Shown piece by piece: positions 1 through 11,057 of a DNA stretch of 35,664 nt (position 1 is the first letter of the stretch; every line of letters starts with the position of its first letter). The DNA comes from Schoenoplectus triqueter (lineage: Eukaryota > Streptophyta > Magnoliopsida > Poales > Cyperaceae): positions 1-35,664 of the forward strand of contig CAXKVV010001965.1 in NCBI GenBank assembly GCA_964058805.1, in the 5' to 3' direction. Made by a program: the position numbers and the translations under genes. The notes under the pieces are model-generated. The model was not told the DNA's origin. It was given only the letters and a program-made list of their open reading frames with translations, and made no database searches.

Positions 1-387
1 CTAAATTTTGTAATAACTACTTTATTTAGATAGTTGAGAGTTTCATATATTTTCTTGTGTAGTAATAAAAAATGAAGGTATCCTTAATTAGATGATTGGA
101 GCTCTCATTCTTCTTCTCCAAGCAATCAAACTAAAATGTCTTTCCAATGATAATACATAAAATTAATCAAAACCTAATCAAGCAATACTAATTGCTTAAA
201 GAGAAATAGACAATTCAAGTTATCCCACTCTTCAATTAATAAATTAATTAGATGAAATAATATGCTCAACACATAAGCTAATGGATGAAGATGATGACTA
301 AAAGTTTCAGTTAAGAGGAGAAGAGGATGAGAGGAATGAGGTTAGATTTTTTGTATTCTCTCTCATTCAAAGGGTACTCTTTATATA
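1..387. other. AT-rich sequence, no gene recognised
   Basis: No convincing coding exon, RNA gene or repeat end is visible. A purine-rich stretch (about 315-345) and a TATATA-like motif (about 381-387) lie just before the transposon that starts at 388. This could be the flank or untranslated region of something outside the window. Confidence 0.4.
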
Positions 388-979
388 GGGTTTGTTTGGC
401 ACACCATGAAATAGTAAAAAATAGGAATAGAATTGCTATTCCGACAAAATAATTTGCCAAACGAATTTTAGACTAAGTAGAAGAGTGCGGAATAGTGCTA
501 ATCTGATATACTAACTTATAAGTGAAATATCGGATTAGCTCTTGTCAGAATAGCGATTATTGTTTGATTATATTATATTATTATATTATGATTATGATTA
601 AGATTTAGTATTATTATATTATTATATTATATTTATGATTATAATTTATTATTATATTAATATTATAATTATTATTTATTATTATTATTATCATATTATT
701 ATTATTAAATTATTATCATTATTGTTATTATATTATCGTTACTGTTACACTTAACATCTTCTTTGATTTGTCAATTTGCAAAACAATCTTGAATTTTATA
801 ATTTGTCTTGTTTGAGTTTTGTGTAGGGATTAACATGCAAATTGACTAGTGCACAAGAACCAAAACTAATGATATGATACAAGAGCTTAAACAAGACTGC
901 ATTAGGCTTAGGTTTACTTAGACTCAAATAGGGTTGAATTGGTCAAGATAAATTGAGCTTAAACAACAACAAAAATCCT

Positions 980-1270
980 TCTGCCCAGATAATCGTTATA
1001 ATGGTTCAGTAATCGTTATAACGGTTCATCTCAATATTTAAACATATTCTAAGACAGAAACATTCTCAAAGAAACCAGAGCGTATCGTTATGTAACGATT
1101 CAGTAATCGTTACAATGATTTGTGAAACATATAACGATTCTGTAATCGTTACAACGATTCATGAAACGTATAACAATTCGATGAATCGTTATAACGTTTC
1201 AGCTCAGTTGATCTAACGGCTATTCTTTCTAAACCGTTATAACGATTCATAAACCGTTATAACGGTTCAG
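980..1270 (+). repeat. Cluster of about ten ATCGTTATAACG-type imperfect palindromes in the LTR
   Basis: Within the LTR, units such as TAATCGTTATAACGGTTC recur about ten times with small changes. One is the perfect 16-bp palindrome AACCGTTATAACGGTT (1252-1267). The sequence TCTAACGGCTA (1212-1222) fits the plant MSA/three-repeat MYB consensus. Position before the presumed transcript start of the LTR suggests a promoter or enhancer array; that role is inference. Confidence 0.6.
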
Positions 1271-1545
1271 GCCGAAAAATAATTTCTTCAGCAGATCTAT
1301 TTTAAAAAGGATCATCTCTCTCACTGTATGAACACTGTTTATAGTAGTTGTTGATCCATCTAGCTAAATCATTACTTCAGAGAGCTTTCTAGCTATATTC
1401 AAGAGAGAAAGATAATTCAAGAGATTGAAACACTCAATTAGCCAAATCCTTGTTCAAGCTCAATCTAGTTTCTCTCTATTCTCTCAACTTGATCCTTCGT
1501 GATCTTCTTGAAAACATTATCTTGAGCTGTAGTGCTCACATTTTC

Positions 1546-1614
1546 TTGAGTGTGTTGTCACTCACTTCTTGTTTTGAGTGTGTTGTCACTCACCCTTTTG
1601 AGTGTGTTGTCACT
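1546..1614 (+). repeat. Three copies of GAGTGTGTTGTCACTC in the LTR
   Basis: Three near-identical 16-bp units (about 1548, 1577 and 1600) are separated by short spacers. Each is partly self-complementary (GAGTG and CACTC), so an RNA from the LTR could form small hairpins here. Confidence 0.6.
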
Positions 1615-3063
1615 CTTGTTACCGATAGGCTTGGCAACCCATTTTTATAAGGGACCAAGTTCTACAAGTATAAAAATTTTTTTTTTAATATATCGGCTCA
1701 ACCTCAATTGTTAGAGATTGAGGGTCCCGGAGACGTAGGCATTGTTAAAACCGAACTCTGTTACATCTTATGTTCTTGTTTATCTTTATTTTTCTTTTCT
1801 CACAATTCTTTGATTGCTATATTCTTGTGAGAATTGAATTGATTTAAATTGTATTCCGCTGCCATTAAGTCCCAAATTGGTTTATACATTTCTACCTTAA
1901 TTTCTTTACATTCTTACACTATCTTAACCTTTCAATACCACTATCCTAGGGCTTTCAAAGGTCTATCAGTTACCATTAGTATTATTATATTATTTCTTAT
2001 TATTACAAATATAATTTTAATATTATATTATTATATCATACATATAAATATAATTATTTTATTATTATATTATTATGATCAAGATTATTTATTATTATAT
2101 TATTATATTATTATATTATGATGATTATGATTATTATTATTATTACTTATTATTATTTCATTTTGTTGCATTATTACTTATTATTATTTTAATTATTTTT
2201 ATGATTATGATTATATTTTGATTATTATATTATTATGATTATGACTATAATTATTATTATTATCATGATTATGATTATGATTATTATTATATTATGATTA
2301 TATTATGATTATATTATTAATATTATGATTATTTATTATTATTATATTATTATTATTATAATTATGATCGTAATTATAATTTTTTATTATTATATTACTA
2401 TATTATGATTATATTTTTATTTTTGTTATATTACTATTATAATATTATTATTTATTATGATTATCTTTTATTACTTTATTATTATTATTTTATTATGTTG
2501 TATTATATTATTATATGTTGAATATTATTATGACTAATTTATTATTATATTATTATATTTGTAATTATTTATAATTATTTTTATGATTATGATTATATTT
2601 TTATTATTATATTATTATGATTATGATTATGTTTATATTATTTTGATTATGACTATAATTATTATTATCATGATTATGATCATGATTATGATTATTTTAT
2701 TATGATTATGATTACTAATTATTATTTTATTATTATATGATTGTAATTATATTTTTTTGTTATTATATTACTATATTATGATTATGTTTATATTTTTATT
2801 ATATTACTATTATAATATTATTATTTATTATGATTATTATCTTACTATTATGATTATTATTTTACTATTATTATTATTATCATCATCATCATTATTAGTA
2901 TCATAATTATTTATATTTTAACTATTCTGAGTAACAACTGCCAAACGATATTTTCGCTCTTCCGAATAGTCAAGAATACCACTCTTCCAAAAAAATACTA
3001 TTCTATCACTCTTCCAAAATTACCACCCTTCCAAAGCTATTCCTTGATTTGCCAAACGGACCC

Positions 3064-5516
3064 ACAAACAATAGTCTATGACAACTTTAAACATATAATT
3101 ATAAGTATACTCTCAAATATCTTCTTCAAAAGGATGCTCTCATTGACAGAATTTTTAGCTCATAAAATGAACTTTTGGTCCACTTAATTTATTCAATAAA
3201 TCTTCTTATCCATTACATTATTAGTCTAACTATATATAATTAAATTATGTATTATTTTAATATGATTCTATAATTATGTTAACAAATTAAGATGAATTAA
3301 TTTTCATGATAAATTGTTTTTTGATTAGTCATAGCATTAATTTTAGACTCATATGATCATTTAGAATAATTAATTATAATAATATTTATAATTAATCATT
3401 TAACATATCATATATATATTTTAGTAAGATCCTGGAGGATTTATATCATATTGGCCTTAAAAATAAACTAATATATTTAATTTTAATAATCGCAAGTGAT
3501 TTCTAGCAACACATTATGATTCCCAATAACATAAATAAATACTATACGAATATAACATTTTAATCCTGAATAAATAAATATAATTTCTCATTGTTTAATA
3601 CTTATGTCAATGATATTATAAAGTAATTCAAGATAGAAAAATATTATCCTTGCAGATTACTCATTTTTTGATCTAAAGTTATTTATATATAATTTACATG
3701 CAAACAATCTAACTCCATCAAGGGGCCCAATAAATATAATCACTCATCAATATTTATATTATGAGAGACATATAGTTTTCTTGATAAATATATTTTCCTC
3801 TCATAATTCATGAATGCCAAATTAAAATTATTATAACAGTTAGTTACGGACAATGTTAGAAACTATTTATAACAAATAATTTTCATATGAAAAAGATGAA
3901 TCATCTCGAACTATAAAATAAAACAGATGAAATAATTAATGACATAACACAATCTATATAATTATTTCATTGGGTCAAGTCCAATGCTATCTTCGTCTAA
4001 AATACATTTATACAATTAAGTTAGTAACATATACCTAAAACTTAATCATCACTTAACTTGTATTCTAATCTTTTATGAATAACTAATGTTATTTTTTATT
4101 TATCAAAATTACAGATTTTTAGAGTTATTATTATCATTTAAATAAATGATACACAAAGATCTACAATTTTAGTCCTCAAATCAAATGATTTGTCAATAAC
4201 AAATTCAGAAAATAAATGAAATAAAATGTTATCAGTAACATAAACTAAATGAATTATCAAAATGATTGGCTTTGAAGATAAAACTTCAACACTTAATGCA
4301 TATACTTCTGACGGAACTCTGTTCGTTTCGTTACTTACATATAAGTCATGAGGAATAATATTTGTTCCATAACGAATGTATCGCTTAAAAACATGTTCAA
4401 TATAAAACAATATATAATCAGAATATGTGATTGCTGTTGTCACCCTCAAATAAAATAAAACATTGTAGCAATTGGAAAAAAAATAAATAGACTGCACCTG
4501 TACATTTTCCTTCAAAAAAATTGCAGCAGAGCAGTCGAATAGGATGTGATGGAGACGGAAAGAGCTTCCAGTCTTTCAACAGGTAAAATAAATAAATATA
4601 AAAAAAACTTTACATTTACAGCTGCTAATAGAGTTAATTAAGAGGAGACCGAAAAGTTAGAAACTAAAAGTTTATTAATGTAAAGAATAATAAAAGACTG
4701 AGAAAAATATAAATGAATAAAATAAAAGTTCTGATGAGGCATGTTCAGATGAAAGGAAATTTACTATTTTTTTCTGGAGTATGGATTATAATTTAATAAC
4801 ATTTAAAATCAAATCTGTTTTAAAGAGATATAAATATGAACCAAATATTGGACAGACATAGATTCAGCTAAGAATGTCAAACGGAAATCTATAAATATAC
4901 ATATATACTAAAAGAAATATCTTTAATAAAAATCAATATTTGAAATATTTGTTAGTGTCCATAATAATTAACACTATCTATCAATAAAAAGTCTGATAAT
5001 TAACATTATGGTGCAAATAAAACCTTGTAGCATCTACTCTTATTTTAGATGCAGATAAGAATTAAGGATATTCACATTATTGTAAAATTTTAAGTGCAAT
5101 CATTTCTGTACTCATATCTATATAACTTTTATGATATACTACTACGGAAACGGATACTTAATATTGAAATATGAATAATATATTTATAGATTGCAGGTTT
5201 AATTTACTTTCTTGTTGCTTTCCTATGCCTCTTGATGATACTTCGTTAAGTAGTTTCAGAAAAGAAATGAAATCTGAGAGATAGTTAGTCTGCTTTATTT
5301 CAAAAAGAAAATAATATATTCATAAATAATATTTGGATATGTGCGCGTAGACGTATGTACAGATGGAACAGATAATATCCCGATCATCAGTTACCATCCT
5401 AATTAAATAGGAGAGGAGAAAAAATTCAAATACGAGAACTATATATAAAGAATTATTCGCAATTTCAGGAATCGACCTTCAAATTTACACCAGCTATTAT
5501 ATTGGCACTAATTATG
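3064..5516. other. AT-rich intergenic region downstream of the first P450
   Basis: No domain, RNA gene or clear repeat end is seen. One 125-codon frame on the minus strand (4138-4515) has low-complexity composition, matches no family I know, and shows no supporting splice or regulatory context. The last 100 bases are the presumed 3' untranslated region of the P450 at 5517-8406, with an AATAAT-like signal on the minus strand near 5450-5456. Confidence 0.5.
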
Positions 5517-8406
5517 TCATATTTCTTTCACAATAAGAGGTAAATCATGTTCAGGCACAACAGTCAATCTGAAAACCGGGTAATGAACATAACTCGGTGA
5601 AAGATCGAAAGAGAACCTCATCAATAAAAGTGACAGCACAATCTTCAATTCTAACATGGCAAGGTTTTGTCCGGCACAAGTTTTCGGTGTAAACCCAAAC
5701 GGCGCATACATGTGAGGATACTTGCAAGCACTGGAAATGCCATCAGTAAATCGGTTTGGATTGAAGACATCTGCATCTGGACCCCACGCGTCAAGGTCGC
5801 GGTGTATCATTGAGATGGTTACTTGAATGACAGTGCCCTTTGGAACATTCACATTGTGGAGCTTCATATCATGCAAAGCTTCTCGCAGTATAAAGGACGC
5901 CGGAGAGTAGAGACGGAGGGATTCTTGAATCACCATTGTTAACTATAAATAATTCATCAATTTAACATTATTTTAGTTTTGAAATTTTTTAATTTATCAA
6001 TTAGACATAAATTCTTACAACAAATAAGGCTAAACTTTTCATTCATAATTAACATTAGGAAATTTGTTTTTTAGTTGAAGATTTCCCCAGCTAATATTAG
6101 TAATTACTGTTGGAATCATGGTAATAAGAATTAAATAAATATATAGTTTTCATAATATTAAGAAAAATATGTTTTTCAAGATATAACTCATAATCTCAGA
6201 AAAATTGATTTACAGTCTTAAACTGACGAAGCATGTCGAAATCAGGCGTGGTACCATGAGTCACCTCAAGGACCTCTTTTCTCACACGGTCCTGCCATTC
6301 TGGGTGCACGGCAAGAAGCAAAAGGCACCAAGTAGCAGCCACAGATGTTGTCTCAAATGCTGCAAAGTATATAGTCTTGCAGTTGTCAATTATGAATTCT
6401 TCAGCTGACGCCATCCGGTCAGGAATATATGCAGAGCCTTCAATTAAAGAATGTAACAGGTCTCTGATTGATAAGTCTTGTTGTTTACGCTCTTGAACTA
6501 TGCTTTGGATAAGCGAGCATATTTCTTGGTTCAGTTGGCGTATTTCTCTGTTTGTTTTGGTTGGTAGATATCTGTGGGAATTCAAGTGAGAGTTAATATT
6601 TTCTTTCCTGAAGTGAAGATATGGAGAGAATCATGCACTGAAATTTCTCTAATTAACTTGTGGTCAGTACTAGTACAATGCTAATTAATTACTGGTACAC
6701 AACATTTACAGTAACCACTAAGAGTTATATACAGAACAAACCGGGAGCCAGGAATCGCAGTAAATAAATCAGATTTTGAAATGGCTGTCTGAAGCAGGCA
6801 AAACTTAGAGAGTACTTCTTCGCCTTTTGCATAACTATTCCCAAAAGAAACCCTTGATATAATTTTTGCCGAGAAGATTTTCAGGTGACTATGGACCATT
6901 ATTTCTGCTTTACCACCTTCATTTTGAAGCAAGTTTTTCCAAACTTCAGTTAGTGTAGTTACAGACTCGAATATTATATTTACCATTTCCTGTGTGCATG
7001 ATACAAAAAGAGAAAAGAAAGAAAAAAGTTAGTTTAATAAATCCCAGTTTCCCAACAATCTCTGTACCAAAGTACCAGTTCACTTATGATAATTTTTGTT
7101 AACAGTTTACCAGTACCATACCAGAACTATGGACCTATGGTGATTAATATTACCTTGACTCTGTGCATGAGGAACTCTTGAGCAATGATCTTTCTCTCAT
7201 GGGCCCAGAGCTCAGCACCTGCCATTATAATACCTTTTCCACCAAATAAAGGACTGCTGAACTTTCTGACATGCTCAGGCCGACCGAGCTCAAGAGGAGT
7301 GCACTGGCTAAAAGCCTTCACCAAATCAGGATTAGTTATGTGTAGAACTGGTATGGTACCAATCGAGTACAGAAACAATTCACCTGTTATTATACAATTC
7401 AGCTTCAAAGACGTAATCAATAATTAAATATCAAAATAATGGACATTGAGGGTACTGAGCAAATTATTTCCAAATTAACTGCAGGAAACGAATTGGATCG
7501 ATTCGATCAAATCGGAAGGCCTAATTTGGATAATAGGCCCCGCATGCTATGTGCTTTCTAGTCATTACTCATGAATATCGGCAAAATACAATAAAAAGTA
7601 TATTCAGTTTCCTCCATGAGATATTAAGGATTAATTGTGTGTGCAATTAAACATTTTGTCCTTTGATGTCTTATGGTGAATACTGAATACTGAAGTCACT
7701 TGGAACATATTCAACTTTTATTGTCCATGAGGACCCCTCCGCGTTTTTCGTTGTATGCTTGAATTGGAAAAAAAATTCAAAAATGAAATTGCAATTGAAG
7801 ATAGAAAAGCGGCCAGGAAAGGACATGTATCCAAGCTGTTGTTGTTGTAAAAAGGAATATAAGGTAGAAGAAACAAAACTAACTTCATACTAAATTAATG
7901 TGACACCGCGCAATTTTCTGAGTTCCGTGCTTCTAAAAATCCCTTAAAAACGACCAAATTTCAAAATTGCAAGGGAGAAACAAGAAAAAAGAATATTGGT
8001 CGCAGAAAAAAGTGTCACGGGAGAAAATCAATTCAAATTTTCTAAAGGAAAAAGGAAAAAAAGAAGAAGAAGTTCAATATCAGTCATAAAAAATACCATA
8101 AGCTTTTCTCCATAAAATAAGATATGGGGAAATAACCGAAGTGTAGTCGCGGACTAAATGGGCCCCAGTCTGTTCTTCCTTGGACTGCATCTTTGCTTCT
8201 TTTTTAATCCTTTTCATATCTAATATGTTGCCGATGAAGAGAGAAGGTTTGGGACCATTGATCCCTTGGCACCTGAATTTTTCTCTTACTTTCTCGGGAT
8301 TCAGCCATAATTTTTTGTAGAGGTAAAGTAGAAGAGAGAAGCCCAGTAAGAAAGAGGAAAAAAGATGCAGAGAAGACATTATATTGGTTTCTTCCACAAA
8401 TGTCAT
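5517..8406 (-). CDS. Cytochrome P450, CYP714-like, five exons, altered heme loop
   Basis: Heme-thiolate monooxygenase of the CYP72 clan, most like CYP714, expected at the ER membrane. CYP714 enzymes oxidise gibberellins or triterpenoids; the substrate here is unknown. Exons on the minus strand: 8406-8097, 7383-7154, 6989-6742, 6571-6214, 5942-5517, all with GT-AG borders and matching phases (1, 0, 2, 0), giving 523 aa. Visible features are an N-terminal membrane anchor (about residues 10-30) followed by a proline-containing hinge (GPKPS), WAHER of helix C, I-helix AAFETT, K-helix ESLR, and FNPNRF. The heme loop reads PFGFTPKTCAG: the cysteine is present, but the usual glycine is Thr and the usual arginine is Lys, unlike its paralogue at 28123-31450. 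Start: ATG at 8406; an in-frame ATG nine codons later (8379) is an alternative. No stop or frameshift interrupts the model, but activity is doubtful. Confidence 0.9.
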
Positions 8407-8475
8407 ACGTGGGCAGTGTAAGTGTGCGTTTATGTAAGAGGCAGAGAGATTTAGGGCTCCATTAAAAAAATTGGG

Positions 8476-9028
8476 CTAGTAGTTACCTCGGCTAAATTCG
8501 GAATCGAAATCTGATTCAATAGTTAAATGAATTGAGTTTGGATTGGAGTTGGTTCAGTTCGTAACTCGATTCGACTTGAATAACAATAATTTATATATTT
8601 TTTTTTTGCTAAACTTTAATCCAATAATCCATCTATATTATCTCTTATCATCTCACAATCTCAACGGCTTAACGACTTCTCATATTCGCTCGTGATTCGG
8701 CTTATATATCTGACTCGATAGTTTTTTGTTGATTCATCCATTCAAATTAGTACCGTACATATGTCATTGAAAATATAATTTGTTGATATATCAATTTTGT
8801 ACTAACTCACGTATCATTATTGTCAATATACCAATTTTATAATTTGTAGATATAATAAATATAAATGTCAAACCGAGTCAACTTACATATATTAGTTCAT
8901 ATAAACTGAGTTTGAGCTAGAGTTCTCAACTCAAAACATTTTATAAGTTCAACTCGATTTGACTCAAATTTTTATAAGTCGAACTTAGCTAAGTTGGTCT
9001 CATGAACTCGACAAGTTGACAGCGCTAG
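8476..9028. mobile_element. Degenerate hAT-like non-autonomous element upstream of the first P450
   Basis: The block is full of AACTCGATTCGACTT-like motifs typical of a common plant non-autonomous repeat. The right end in reverse reads TAGCGCTGTCAACTTG, resembling hAT ends (TAG-G-TGTCAA), and the left end reads TAGTAGTTACCTCGG. No clear 8-bp duplication remains. It begins only about 70 bp upstream of the P450 start codon, so it may have displaced or altered the promoter. Confidence 0.5.
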
Positions 9029-9212
9029 AGAGATCCAATTTAAGCTCGGATAAGACATTTTTTTTAAATGAGGAAATGTTCTAGAATATTTTACAACTGT
9101 TTTCAATGATTATTAAAGTCAAATATAAATAGTAGGTAAAGCGCCTTTTTTCCTATTCAAATGGAATGCTGACAAGGATAATAGATTAAGTCAAACTCAC
9201 CTGCAATACAAC

Positions 9213-10876
9213 TAGAGTAACGTTGAAAATGATCACGAAAATCATCATTTTCGTTAACTATTTCATTAAAAGGACAATTAAAAGTTTTTATTCCGTTAAC
9301 TATTTTATTTAATATATGAAATAATTAATTATTTTGTTGATCATTTCGTCAAATTAAACGGTTGAAACGTAACAAACGATCAAATTTTTTTGATCGTTTA
9401 ATAATTCAGAATTTCAATTGAAATATTACGACTGATAAGAAATCAATTAAATTGCTAAAATTCATACTGACAGTATTATAATTTATAAAAACTCATATTG
9501 CTAAAATCATACAACATATAATGATTCATCAATTTAAATAGTACAAACTTGAATATTGCTCAAAATTAAGTAACTAAATTGAAAAATGCATATAACAATT
9601 AAACTGTCCAAACAACCAACTGAAAACATGCTTACATGTATAATTCAAATTTGCATATTACAACAAAATGTCTAAAATTTCTTAAATACTTTGATCTCAA
9701 CCCAGATCTCAAGCTTATTTCTCAGCAATTTACCAATATCAACCAATGACTAAATATCAATTTTAACCGATTAAAGTCTCTAACATCATTGAAAATTACT
9801 GCTTAAGATTCAGGGAGGTAAAGAATAACTAAATACCAGTAAATGCAACTATAATGCAATAAGACAAGATAACAAGCTAGTAAGGCAACAAGCCAATAAG
9901 TGCTGACAGCGGACAGAAAAATACTAGTAAGTGCCACAGACAACACAAGACAGAGTTGCAGAATAGTAAAAGCACATACCAGTAAGTGTTGATAGGAAAA
10001 TATCAGTCATTTTCAGATATTGTGCAAAATATCAGTAAGTGCTGATAGAAAAATATCTGCATGTAAAAATCGTAGAACAAAAAAAAATCAGTCGAATGAG
10101 TAAAAAACAAAATCGAATAAATAACAGATTTAAACAAAAATTTACATTTCTTTCTCTCTCTCTTTTTATCTCTGTCTTTTTTTCTGTTTTTTTTTCTTTA
10201 CCTTCGAGAACACAATATATAAGCACATACTAGAGCCTGTGGTGCCTGTCTGGTGGCGACGAAGCCTTCATCAACGATATTTGACTTGTTTCTCACCCTA
10301 ATGATCTATTATGTCACCAATCTCTGAGCCCTTGCCTTTATCAAGGTGAAAACTGACCTAAAAATCGTCGACTAGAGATTTTGACAGCCTCACAAGCAAT
10401 GATGCACATGCGCACTTTTGACCAGGGTTTTACGACCAAACGACGAGGCGATGATAGATCAATAGTTTTCTGACGGGTCATCTCTAAGCCCGGATAGATT
10501 TATGAGAGAGAGTGAGTGGTTGAAGCTGCGATCGTCGATCGAGATGGTTTAATCGACAGAGAGAGAACACTTTAGGGTTTGGTCTGTAAAAGAAATAAAA
10601 GATGAGAGGAGCGATGAGAGAGTATATACGATCTAGGGTTTTCTAATATTCCATCGTCTAAAATTTATTAATAGCATGCACATAGAATTCAGGACGAAAT
10701 AACGAAACCAGCGATCACAAAATAACTTATTTTCGTTACTGTTTCGTTCTAAAAGACGAAACATTTGTGAGTTACATTCAACTGTTTTGTTATTGAAACG
10801 GAATACTATTTTTTGACCATTCCGTTCCATTTCGCACGAAACGAAACGATCAAACACGCGATCATTGACACCCTTA
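9213..10876 (-). mobile_element. Non-autonomous hAT-like element, about 1.66 kb
   Basis: The right end in reverse reads TAAGGGTGTCAATGATCG and the left end reads TAGAGTAACGTTGAAAATGATC, an imperfect inverted repeat. It is flanked by near-identical 8-bp repeats AATACAAC (9205-9212) and AACACAAC (10877-10884), as expected for hAT. No transposase frame is present. On the minus strand, a TATATA motif (about 10622-10628) and a telobox AAACCCTA (10572-10579) precede about 300 bp of less AT-rich sequence, suggesting a retained promoter and 5' leader of a former autonomous copy (inference). Short repeats of CAGTAAGTGYTGAYAG occur at about 9895-10060. Confidence 0.72.
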
Positions 10877-11057
10877 AACACAACTGACAATTCTTATATA
10901 ATTCTTATTTGTTTATATATTTAAGGGCAACGTGATTATCTTTGATAGGCGCGAGCTACAAACATCAACGGAGCTAGATTCATTTCCGTTTTTGTCCTCT
11001 TATTATACTTAAATAATGATAATATAGTAATATATAAAAAATAAATCGAATAACATT

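Larger units (their letters stand above)
743..1968 (+). mobile_element. Solo LTR of a copia-like retrotransposon
   Basis: The 1,226-bp unit starts TGTTACACTTAAC, ends GGTCTATCA, and is flanked by a perfect 5-bp direct repeat GTTAC (738-742 and 1969-1973), the hallmarks of an LTR. The stretch near 1724-1765 (GGAGACGTAGGCATTG, then CCGAACTCTGTTAC) resembles the 3' part of Ty1-copia LTRs of the Tork/TAR type; this is a family-level judgement from memory. No internal retrotransposon coding sequence follows, so it is a solo LTR left by recombination. It sits inside the PIF-like element and is therefore younger than it. Confidence 0.82.
388..3063 (+). mobile_element. Non-autonomous PIF/Harbinger-like element with AT-trinucleotide core, copy 1
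   Basis: The left end reads GGGTTTGTTTGGCA and the right end reads TTTGCCAAACGGACCC, an imperfect terminal inverted repeat. Flanking triplets are ATA and ACA, so the target duplication is imperfect (2 of 3). The left arm (388-555) holds nested inverted motifs such as ATTCCGAC with GTCAGAAT. The interior (555-742 and 1974-2925) is almost entirely ATT/ATG-type triplets. A copia-like solo LTR is nested at 743-1968. No transposase is encoded. The same ends recur at 14644-15803 and, in reverse, at 24544-26033. Assignment to PIF/Harbinger is inferred from the end sequence and the 3-bp TAA duplication of the reverse copy. Confidence 0.72.

Noticed and set aside
980..1270. Regularly spaced repeats resembling a CRISPR array
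   Set aside because: Units vary in sequence and spacing, lie in a plant LTR, and no spacer-repeat periodicity exists.
1450..1650. 66-codon plus-strand frame in the LTR
   Set aside because: It lies fully inside the solo LTR and spans its short tandem repeats; LTRs of this type do not encode proteins.
1849..2121. 90-codon plus-strand frame
   Set aside because: It crosses the LTR border into triplet repeats, so it is a by-product of simple sequence.
4138..4515. 125-codon minus-strand frame
   Set aside because: Low-complexity, hydrophobic composition typical of AT-rich DNA, no recognised domain, no promoter or splice context, and no second exon.
10032..10233. Overlapping 64-codon frames on both strands
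   Set aside because: Low-complexity Lys/Glu or Phe/Leu-rich translations from a pyrimidine tract inside the hAT-like element.
10633..10890. 85-codon minus-strand frame
   Set aside because: It starts outside the hAT-like element and runs through its terminal repeat; not a transposase.
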